Assembly: GCA_014529385.2 (NCBI GenBank)
Contig: CM043966.1
Coordinates: 40,236,037-40,300,036, forward strand
Length of the DNA: 64,000 nt
Reading direction: 5' to 3'
DNA from: Adiantum capillus-veneris
Lineage: Eukaryota; Streptophyta; Polypodiopsida; Polypodiales; Pteridaceae
Made by a program: the position numbers and the translations under genes. The first letter of the stretch is position 1. Each line of letters starts with the position of its first letter. Shown piece after piece: positions 55,740 to 64,000 of the stretch. The notes below the pieces were generated by a model. That model searched no databases, had not been told where the DNA came from, and saw only the letters and a list, made by a program, of their open reading frames with translations.

Positions 55740-57228
55740 GGAGTCAAGGATACCCAAACTAGAGAAGGACTCTCCTTTGTAGGTGTACATCAAGGATAAA
55801 ATCCTCATGAGGGGAAACAAAGCTGGTGATTTTGATGTGTTCTTGTAAAGGATGCCCAATGTAAGCAAGGAGGTTAGTCAAGCTATTGTGAGAACCCTGC
55901 CAAATACCAAAATCATCATCCAATCTTTTGTAATATAGAAGATGTGGAGTATCCATGAGATTAATGATATCTTCTGTATGACATAAGAAAAGACAAATGT
56001 ATACTATTGCAAGGCTAGAGCCCATTGAGGTGTCTTTCACTTGAAGGAAATGTAATGATGATTGAGGATAGGGCTAGAATGAGGTTGAGTTTGGAAGTGG
56101 GAAAATAATTAAGGAGGACATATTTAAGAGCAAGAAGGCCCTCTGCAATAGGGATGCTAGGATAAAGAGACTCCACATCAAAAGAAAAGAGGATGCTATG
56201 TGGTGGAAGGGGGAGAGAGGAAATGTCCATAATAAGGGATCGTGAATCCCTAAGGAGCTCCTTTTTGGAAATAAAGATAGGATAAAGTTGTGAATGAATC
56301 CACTTGAAGGCATTCTCCAAAATATAGCCTTTGTAAGAGAAAATAGGGTGACACACAAGATTAAGTTTATGAATTTTGGGAAGGAGGAAGAAAGGAAAAG
56401 CTTTAGAGTTACCTTTGGGAGGTGCTAAAATGAATTTTCTCTCTTCAACGGGGAAGGGTAAGGAGTCGAGAAAGGATGAAAAAAAGGAGGGATTGCACAA
56501 ACTTGAGGGGTGCTGAGGAGATAGGATCATAGATAAGGGGGTCCGAGAGGTGGCGAGATGGTTCTTGAAGGTACCAAGCTTTAGAAAGGATAAGGGGTCC
56601 AAGGTTATATTTGCAGGTTTGATGATAATGTCTTTATCTTTCTTAAGTGATTGGAGAGCTCTATCCTGAATTTGAAAAGAGGATGGACTAGGAAAAGAAA
56701 AGAGTAGGGACTCTAGGATAGAGAAAAGGATAGGGAGGGTGAAAGTGGAAACCAAGAAGGGTTAGGAACGTGAAAGGGAGAAAGAGAGGGTTGAGGGGAA
56801 TTCTTGCAAATTAAATAAATTTGATAACTTCTCTCAAACTTAGAGTAAGCCTCCTAAATAGAAGAAGGGTGGGAAGGGGGAGGGGGAGGGGTGTAATTAA
56901 GCCCAAGACCTAGAATTTTCTTTTCCAAAGGAGAGAGACTACGATTAAAGAGGTTATGGAAAGAGAGATTTGTAACTTTATGCTCTAAAGGAAAAAAGCC
57001 CATTGCAAGAATCTTAAAGAGGTGCGGATTGGAGAGCGAAAGCCAAAATTTGGATCTCCATTCGGAGCCAAGGGAGAAGGGGTTGGGGAGAAAGAGGGGG
57101 CAGTGACAAGGAGGGGTCCAAATATGAGGAAAAAGTGGAGGGGTAGTAAAGAGAAAATGGACCCATAAAGTAGGGTTCTCCACACCTACTCTCTCCTCCA
57201 CTACAAGTTTTGTGAGGTATTTCAACAC
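55740..57228 (-). pseudogene. Penelope-like element RT, N-terminal to palm part
   Basis: Minus-strand frames at 56,854-57,228, 56,015-56,755 and 55,759-56,040 carry the PLE signature in order. VTNLSFHNLFNRSLS and GLGLNYTPPP form the N-terminal box. LKKDKDIIIKPA and FLLPKIHKLN (PKIHK) follow. FSFDVESLYPSIPIAEG is motif A, DTSMGSSLAIVYICLFL motif B and LLYYKRLDDDFGIW motif C with the catalytic Asp pair. It breaks off after HEDFILDVHLQRRVLL at the junction with copia integrase. The thumb lies at 63,388 onward. PLEs copy themselves at nicked or telomeric DNA. Plant examples are few, mainly conifers and ferns. Confidence 0.85.
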
Positions 57229-57482
57229 TTGGAGAGGGAAATTTTGGCATGGAGGGGCTTGGTTGGTAGTTTGGGATTTGGGGATGGTTTAGGTATGAGG
57301 GGGTTATTAAGGAAGATCTTATACATGGGGTAGTTAGAGCAAGGGGGGGGGATTGGGGAGAGGGGTGCAAAGAGGATAATTAGGGGCTTTCATCAAAGGT
57401 GGGATTAATTGGGAAGGAGAAAGGTTTCTAACATTGGTACCAAATGAAAAAATACAAGGTTTAGAAGGCACTTTAGAGGTTG

Positions 57483-57530
<48 letters not shown>

Positions 57531-58100
57531 GGGGTTTTTGAAAGGATGATGAAAACTTTTATCCAAAGACATCTTGGACTTTATACCTAAAGGTGGTCAT
57601 TTGGAAATTCTTAAGAAAGGGAGATGATTTTTATCTTGAGGGACCTTTGATGGGGTGGAAAGAAGCTTGCCCATTTGGATTGTGACCTCATGTTGGATGA
57701 GCTCGCCAACTGTTTCTTCTTTGGGCATGGCTTCTACTTCTTTCAAAAGATCCTGTTGCGATCTCTTCCCAGCCTTGTGCGATTCCATTAACAAAGAAGA
57801 GGCTAGGTGGGTTTGGAGGATCAAATTTTGGGTGTGGGCATGAAAATCATGGAGAGAAGATCCCCGCATCTGCAAGAGGTCCTGAAATGTTCAACAAGGT
57901 ATCTTCTATCTTCAATGCCCCATTCACTTTGGATGACCTTATAGCTCAGCACAACAATTTCCTCAAAGTCTGAAAGAGACAAGTTTGAGCTTGAGGTCCA
58001 CAAGGGCAGGGTGGATCTTGCTGACATGGTGGTGGTGCACTTAAAAGATTGTGATTCCACAAGACGGTCATACAAGAAGTACCATCAACTTCCTATTATC
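57229..58100 (-). other. PLE upstream region or 5' part, with weak minus-strand frames
   Basis: Minus-strand frames at 57,821-58,075 and 57,597-57,875 (MQMRGSSLHDFHAHTQN) lie upstream of the PLE N-terminal box in the right orientation. I recognise no domain in them. A (GA)n tract interrupts at 57,484-57,526. Confidence 0.3.
57484..57526. repeat. (GA)n microsatellite
   Basis: About 21 units, otherwise in non-coding text. Confidence 0.9.
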
Positions 58101-58227
58101 TATACACCCTCACGATGTCTTATGCATGAACGAGATTGCAAGCTAATTAAAGAATCCTTTGGGTTCCTTCTATTCTGAAATTCTCTATTTGCTAGTCTAT
58201 TGAATGATCCTTGAGAGATAATGGATG

Positions 58228-58817
58228 AGGAGGATCTACCACCCGATGAACAAGATGATGACGACTTGGAGTTCAATGAGGTTCCTGAGATTGAGGAGGA
58301 ATTAATCTTGAGGCAGAGGCTAAAGAGGTGCAACAAAGAAAAATACTTACAATTAAAAAATCTGATATAAAACTAGCTTTAGATGTCTCTGGCTTTCATG
58401 AGAAACAAGCCACATTGCTTCTTGGACTGCCAGACTTCCAATTTGGTGAGAGATTTTATATTTTCCTCCATGACATTCAAAGTATATTTTCTTTAAGGGA
58501 GGACTTTGCACTTGCAACACTCTCCAAATTTCAAGAGGGGAGGAGTGGATTTGTATCTGATGACAACAGTGACAACGAGGCAATGAAAACCTCTAGTAAC
58601 CTGATGGAATGCCTCAAACTTTGCTTTGACAAGGTAGAAAAGTATAGAGAGACAGTTCTAGATGAGGCCACATTCTAAGCTATTAGAAACAACCTCACGC
58701 CATTAACCAGCACTCAGGAAATAGAGGACTTGTTTACGCGTCCCGCACAATGGTTCATGAGGTTAGTGGACCTATGGAAGGATTACTTATATATGCAAGA
58801 TGAGAGCTACATGGTAA
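58228..58817 (+). pseudogene. Unassigned plus-strand coding segment
   Basis: An acidic start (MDEEDLPPDEQDDDDLEFNE near 58,222) is followed by the frame 58,328-58,678 (MQQRKILTIKKSDIKLALDV). After TAA 58,676 it stays open to QDESYM and then reads gtaagc, a plausible splice donor at 58,813. No domain recognised. It could be an exon of a broken gene carried by a transposon. Confidence 0.35.
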
Positions 58818-58887
58818 GCCCCCCCGCCCGACAAAAATAAAAAATAAAAAATCTAGCTATCACTGTCTTTCTATAACTCATACTTTT

Positions 58888-59319
58888 ATGTACAATCATG
58901 GATTGCTCAAAAGGATGACTTTCTTCACCATCGGACAAGAGTGTATGGGTGCCTCACAAAGTCTGGGATACCTTCCCAAACTTTGTGAGACACCCATACT
59001 AGTATTTCACAATGGAATGTCCCAAGAGGGAAGTATTGCAGCATGCACCCTCAAGATGCTCTCACGCTTCCTAGGTGGACCAATGCTACCACAAAATGTA
59101 GACAAAGTTATCCTCGTCAATAAAGTTTTTGATACAAAATGGCTTGGATACTATCCGGGGTACACTAGTGGTCGTACATCTTATTATTACACATACACAA
59201 AAATGGCACTCACTTTGGGGACACAAAACCCAAATGAACTATTCGATTATGGAAAACATTTAATGATCCGATACAAGGGTAATGTGCCAAAAGATATCAA
59301 CAATCTATCATCAAGTTGA
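58888..59319 (+). CDS. Unassigned ORF, 143 codons
   Basis: An open frame (MTFFTIGQECMGASQSLGYL ... KDINNLSSS) in line with the preceding segment, perhaps its next exon after an intron of about 70-110 bp. It is rich in Tyr and Gly with no motif I can name. Confidence 0.35.
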   Translation: MYNHGLLKRMTFFTIGQECMGASQSLGYLPKLCETPILVFHNGMSQEGSIAACTLKMLSRFLGGPMLPQNVDKVILVNKVFDTKWLGYYPGYTSGRTSYYYTYTKMALTLGTQNPNELFDYGKHLMIRYKGNVPKDINNLSSS

Positions 59320-59478
59320 GAGGCTTGTGACTTGTACTGTATCTATTAGCTCATTAGGAATCTCTTGTACATGTTGTTACCTAAAAACAAAATCTCTTGA
59401 TCCACCTATCGTTACCATATTGCATTGTTTCTCTCCATTTTCTCTAGCCTTCACGAGCACTGGAGTTGTTGAATGCCT

Positions 59479-60840
59479 CTACTCATTTCCGTTTCTATGC
59501 GTAATTGCTTGTGTTGTTCTCGAACAGTCTAATACATGCTTTTGATGTAGCCGATGAAGGATTCTACGATAAAACCATTGGAACAAATCTTTCAAATTGT
59601 TTGACTTATCTCGAGAGCCTCCATGATGTGTGTGTCTGAAATATGCATTCCTGGCCATGTAATGAGACTTTTCCAACCCTTGGGTGTTCCATACTTTTGA
59701 ATGAAGTATGATAAGTGATTGAAAATTATATGCTACAAATAAAACAAATTGTTAGGAATTTTAAACAACCTTTAAGCCCTTATTATTTAAAAGGGTTCTT
59801 TAACAATACCATGTAATGAGTAATCTGGGTTTTAGTCCAAGCTGACCTAAATGCTTTCTTTAGTAGCTGAAGGTTCTCCTTAAATTTGTTTAGATTATTT
59901 TGTGTCCACTCATCTTTGTCACACATATGAAAGAGCACATCGATGGAACGCCACACTTCCCCCTTGGCATTGCGATTTGTGGTTCCTAGTCCTTCACTAC
60001 CATATAGAGATTTTTCCATTGCTGAAACTCAATTTTGCTGACATAAGTGGACTGATATATCCTTCCATGCTTGGTTAGCTTCTTATCTTTGACCCCTCTT
60101 GGCTTTGATAAAAAAATATGTGCCTTGACCCCACCAATAGATGGTTTTCAAGGTACATCTTTATCATTGGTTGACCTCTTCTCATCCCGTTGGATTTTCA
60201 CATTGCCCCCATGGAGACCCATCTCTGACAAAACTAGTTCAAGCGCCGCTACCGCAACCTTCTGTTCTTTTGAGTTCTTGATTTTCCAAGAAAACCCAAT
60301 GTACAGATACACCAAAATCTCCACAATTCTACGAAGAGCATGCACTGTACAAATGTGGACATTGGCAAGTGGAATATCTAGAACTGGGTTGAAATTAGGA
60401 TCCTCATTGTGGCGAGTAGGTGCCTTTCTCCACCATTTTGGGTCCATCGTCTTTGCAGGATCCATACAATACAAGCATGGAGCCTTTACCATAGCACCCA
60501 CTCCACAATTATACATACACTTTAGTGTTTTAAGGTCACCTGCAAGATGCCATTGGACCTGAAAGTCTCCCTTCCCATTGACAACCAACACCTTTCCTTG
60601 ATTCATTTGTTTGTCAATGATATCAGGGATAGGGGTTTGATGGAACACCCAATATAAAATTTTGTGGTCTTCTTTCTTTACCTTCAAGGTTAAATCCGCA
60701 TGAGACGTTAAAGTAAATCTAAATTTAATTTCAAGAGGGCTCACCAAAGCTGGAGAGAAAGTGGAAATGAAATACTTGAAAAGCACCAAGCCACCATATG
60801 CTTGTTTTTTATTGAACATTGAAGTATGAAGGATCATCAA
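59479..60840 (-). pseudogene. Transposase-like ORF set of uncertain superfamily
   Basis: Three minus-strand pieces in order: 60,148-60,840, 59,783-60,019 and 59,479-59,676. The first has VQWHLAGDLKTLKCMYNCGV, KAPCLYCM (CxxC) and LANVHICTVHALRRIVE. The later pieces have WTKTQITHYM and YFRHTHHGGSRDK. Spacing of His/Cys clusters with a late H-rich box resembles RNase H-fold transposase-like proteins of unknown affiliation in plants and animals, but this is an impression without a named family. Stops separate the pieces. Confidence 0.4.
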
Positions 60841-61139
60841 TGGGGCATTTTGAAAGATCCCTATTCATCAATGTTATTGTGACTCGTTTTAGCTTCTTCT
60901 CTTTGAGGATCTCACACTGTCTCTTCAAATGTTACATTGTAGAACTCAACCATTCTAGTTTGCAACAAAGCGAGTTCCATGAAGGTATTATTGTAATCCT
61001 CGTAGGCTACAATTGATCCTTGACATCTATAAATACCATCAATATGAAAGGGACATCCAATGAAATCCGTCTATGCATGGTTGAGTTGAAGTCTCTCTTT
61101 CTAGACACTTGATGTTGTTGGTAGAAGTTTAAACTTTAT
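60841..61139. other. Spacer left of copia-2 5' LTR
   Basis: No gene seen. Ends with TTTAT at the LTR, the putative target duplication. Confidence 0.4.
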
Positions 61140-61366
61140 TGCTACCATATACATGTGGTAGTGATGTGTGTGAACACACTAGGACCGCCGGGGCATTTTT
61201 TCCCTCTTTAGGAGGTTTTTTCCCCCGTGCATTGTATATACGCCCATCACTCTAGGGCTATCGATCTTTCCATTGCACACTAAGTAACACACTCTCTATT
61301 GTGTGCATTGAGCTTCTTTCGTCTTCTCCAAGCTGTGTGTGTTTCTCTACAAACCTAATTCCAACA
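61140..61366 (+). repeat. copia-2 5' LTR (227 bp)
   Basis: TGCTACCATATACATG ... TAATTCCAACA. It is the inverse of 52,796-53,022 with few differences. The TATA-like TGTATATACGCC inside it is a likely promoter. Confidence 0.93.
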
Positions 61367-61368
61367 AT

Positions 61369-61380
61369 TGGTATCAGAGC
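61369..61380 (+). other. copia-2 primer binding site
   Basis: TGGTATCAGAGC two bases after the LTR. Complementary to initiator tRNA-Met. Confidence 0.95.
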
Positions 61381-61728
61381 ACGTCACGCCCTCCCGAGCT
61401 CATTCGCCAGCTGCTCCAGCACACGCCTGCTCATTTTCTCCAATTTCAGTGAGCTTTGGCGAGCGTTCGCAGGTTGACAAAAATTTTGGGGGCGCTCACA
61501 GAGCTTGGTCTGCTCAGAATTTTGATTTGGGCTCATTTCGGCCTCCGTTTCCACTACAGGCAGTACTGCACAGGCTATTTCGTCATTTTGTACAGAATTT
61601 TTGTCAGTGTCGTTTTTTGGATAACAGGTGCCTTATAGTCTTCTACGGTTTTTGCTATATAGCACAGGTTGTTCCCGCTCCGTTTCTCCTATTTTCAGGC
61701 AGTTTTCACATCAGGTGCAACATTTACC

Positions 61729-63387
61729 ATGGCTGACAACAACAACGCAGATGTGTTAAAGATGTTTGCTGCTGAGGACAGGTTGGATGGGGACAACTAC
61801 CCTATGTGGGCTTATATGATGCAACATGTTCTTGTGTCAAAGGGTGTCTGGAACATTGTGCAGGGCATTGATATACGTCCTAGTTCTGAGGATGTAGGCG
61901 ATGTTGAGGATGTTGCAGGTCTTGCTGCAAGGATTGCAGCTGTTAGAGTTGTTTTGCCTACGGCAGAACAAGCTCGTTGGGATGTTAAGGATGCACAGGC
62001 TCATGCATTGATTGCGTTGTCTGTGAAGCGCACCATTGTTCCTCACATCCGTTCTGCAAAATCTTCAAAACACGCTTGGGATATTTTAACAGGTCTTTAT
62101 GCAAGCCGCAATGAGGCTAAAATTGCTTTGCTGCATAAAGAGCTAGAGTCGAAGATTATGCATGAGGAAGATGATGTGGACACTTTCCTTGCTAGTGTCA
62201 AGGATATCAATGAGCAGCTTATTTCTGCAGGTGAAGTCATTTCAGACAGTTCCCTTGTGCAGACTGTTCTTGATGCCTTACCAGATTCCTACCAGACTTT
62301 TGCTAGTACTTGGAGACTTATGACCCAAGGAAATTCTGAAGTTGTCAAGTTTGATGCTTTATGCACATTGCTGTTGCAAGAGTCACATTCTAGAAAATAC
62401 AGGACTAGGCAACGTGCAGCTGAATAGGCTTTTATTGCTTCTCAAAGAAAGGGTGGTAACAGTAATGCAGCCACTTCTTATGGTGCTACTGCGAGTGGCA
62501 AAAATTCTGTTCCTAATGCTTCTGCTGGCAGCACTTCGTCTGGCAATTCTGGTGATAAGGGCAAAAAGAAGATGCGTTGCCATTATTGTAAATCCAATGA
62601 TCACTTGATCAAGTCGTGTCCCAAGTTGAAGGCCAAAGAGGCTAAGAAGAAAGAGGGTGGTTCCACTGCAAATGCTGGTTCCACTACAAATGCAGCCATT
62701 GTTGAGTCTTCTGTGAAAGGAGACTGTAATGCTGATGTTGATGCAGAATGGGCTTTTAGCACAGAGTGCCCTTACAATCCTGCTGTCCATGATGCATGCT
62801 TGTCAGTTGCTGCAGATTCACATGTGTGGTATTTCGATAGTGGTGCTACAAAGCACATTACCTCACATCGTGAATTGTTTACCTCTCTCCAGTCTGTCCC
62901 TCATGGGAATTCAGTCACTTGTGCCAACAACGCCTCTTATCCAGTTCAAGGAGTTGGAAAGATTGTGCTCACTACTGCTAATGGCAGTTCCTTCACACTT
63001 GTTGATGCACTTTATGTACCTGGGATCAAGAAGAATCTCTTGTCTGTATCCTCACTTGCTAGACTTGGACTTGTAGTCAAATTTGTGGATGATAGATGTA
63101 CAGTTCATGATCTCAGTTTTGGTGATGAAATTGTTGCATCTAGCCTTTTGTGCCGTGGGCTGTATAAGCTCACTTTGTATGACAAGTGTGGAAAAAATTT
63201 TGCAAATGCTGTTGCAGATTCAAGGGCTATTTCAGATGCAAAACTTTGGCATGCACGTTTTGGTCATCTAAATTTTGCTAGTTTGCTGCGTTTGCAAAAA
63301 TCTTATATGGTTGCTTCTTTGCCGCCTCTTGAAGCACCTGTCAAACATGTTTGTGAAGGCTGTAGTTTGGGTAAGATGATGAAGACA
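61729..63387 (+). pseudogene. copia-2 gag, protease and pre-integrase (5' half), one nonsense codon
   Basis: Start MADNNNADVLKMFAAEDRLD, the usual copia Gag opening, followed by LDGDNYPMWAYMMQHVL and a UBN2-like region. An in-frame TAG at 62,425-62,427 follows RQRAAE, and the same frame then continues. Zinc knuckle CHYCKSNDHLIKSC; protease WYFDSGATKHIT; KNLLSVSSLARLGL; pre-integrase LWHARFGHLNFASLLRL and CEGCSLGKMMKT. Codon 63,385-63,387 is the last copia codon. The frame then enters PLE sequence. The 3' half is on the minus strand at 53,098-55,739. Confidence 0.9.
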
Positions 63388-63790
63388 TTTTTTTGGGTGC
63401 GTAGGGTGTCAAGAACTCCAAGGAATATAGTTATAGGCATTGAGGGGAACTCATACATTATATCATTAGAGAAATCTCCCGCTTGGGCTTTTGAACCATC
63501 CATGACAAAATTTTTCTAGGTTAAGAGCCAAGGGCTACTCCATTTCCCTCCTTTTGGCATGCTTTGAATTTGTCCCCTACAACTCTAAAAAATCTCTTCT
63601 TTCCAAGATTATGGCTTTGAAACCCTCCCCCACTATTGCAAAAGTACCTTTCTCACCCTTCACTCATAAGCTTGGGCTAGCCAAATCTGTTAGCAAGCCT
63701 CTATTAAATATCCTCTTCTTCTATTCAGAGATTACCAACCTTCCTAAGCCCGCCGTCCTTTGTTAGCTCAATGCTCCCAACCTGGGTAAG
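63388..63790 (+). pseudogene. Penelope-like element RT, thumb part
   Basis: In the frame after the breakpoint: HTLYH, stop, RNLPLGLLNHP, stop, then RLRAKGYSISLLLACFEFVP and further open codons to 63,766. The RNLPxG box and RLxxRGY box are the thumb-region landmarks of PLE RTs, and they follow in the order expected after the palm at 55,740-57,228. Three or more stops. No GIY-YIG motif is visible before the poly-C run. Confidence 0.65.
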
Positions 63791-63828
63791 ATCCTTGCCT
63801 CTAACCCCAACCTTTAACCCTCCTCTCG

Positions 63829-63829
<1 letters not shown>

Positions 63830-63860
<31 letters not shown>
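63830..63860. repeat. Poly-C run, 31 bases
   Basis: Uninterrupted C31 within otherwise ordinary C-rich text. It may be real or an assembly/sequencing artefact. Confidence 0.9.
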
Positions 63861-63862
<2 letters not shown>

Positions 63863-64000
63863 AAGCCCTTCTCAAATTTAGTTTTTTGCACCCTTGCTAC
63901 CTACGGTTTAAAGTTTTATATGGTTTTGGATTGTTAAGGGATTAGATTTATTCACTTTCTTTTGGAAGGAAGGAATGATAATCAAAGAATTTTGCACTTT

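Larger units (their letters stand above)
55740..63387. other. Inferred 7.65-kb inverted segment
   Basis: Turning this segment over would join copia-2 pre-integrase (ending GKMMKT at 63,387) to integrase (starting HFPRSK at 55,739), and PLE palm to PLE thumb. Both joins are collinear. Inverse 11-bp words TACCCAAACTA (55,751-55,761) and TAGTTTGGGTA (63,363-63,373) lie near the breakpoints. Confidence 0.8.

Noticed and set aside
52796-63387. Two independent truncated copia copies in opposite orientation
   Set aside because: The halves are exactly complementary, have equal-length LTRs and adjoin complementary halves of one PLE. A single inversion is simpler.

Overview
This is intergenic DNA from a large, repeat-rich eukaryotic nuclear genome, almost certainly a land plant. 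The evidence is a nested stack of plant-type elements: a Ty3 element with a second RNase H (Tat lineage), an Athila-like Ty3 element with a tRNA-Asp-type primer site, two Ty1/copia elements, a CACTA element with DUF4218/DUF4216-type exons, two unrelated Helitrons and a Penelope-like element (PLE). The PLE and the overall decay suggest a fern or gymnosperm, but that is only a guess. I see no intact host gene, no rRNA, no convincing tRNA and no CRISPR.

Layout. 1-5,040: minus-strand Tat-lineage Ty3 element running off the left edge. 5,040-12,170: unassigned DNA with decayed ORFs sharing a repeated protein module, an acidic 33-bp minisatellite and three copies of an LTR/primer-site junction. 12,177-18,345: AT-rich island holding a broken Helitron (HUH Rep plus PIF1 helicase) followed on the same strand by a multi-exon gene whose last exon encodes a GIY-YIG nuclease domain. 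18,347-19,279: 3' remnant of a CACTA element. 19,280-49,985: one very long Athila-like Ty3 element (about 15 kb once insertions are removed). It is interrupted by a full 7.8-kb CACTA element (25,228-33,002), a 1.3-kb TTAA-flanked element (35,126-36,461), a foldback element (about 37,690-38,470) and a copia element with 143-bp LTRs (43,941-49,419). Its 3' LTR is cut by a second, minus-strand Helitron fragment (49,985-51,730).

52,796-63,800: a second copia element and a PLE, both split in two. The copia 3' half lies on the minus strand (52,796-55,739) and joins the PLE N-terminal/palm region. The copia 5' half lies on the plus strand (61,140-63,387) and joins the PLE thumb region. Both splits are explained by one inversion of 55,740-63,387. 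The segment between also holds an unassigned transposase-like minus-strand ORF set and unassigned plus-strand ORFs.

The genes act as transposon machinery, not as a host pathway. Nearly all carry stops or frameshifts. The exception is the second gene of the complete CACTA element, which reads through three exons without a lesion. The strongest candidates for something undescribed are the GIY-YIG gene next to the Helitron, the copia/PLE inversion, a 78-bp micro-inversion inside the Helitron Rep, and palindrome-bearing 290-bp repeats found in two distant parts of the Athila-like element.
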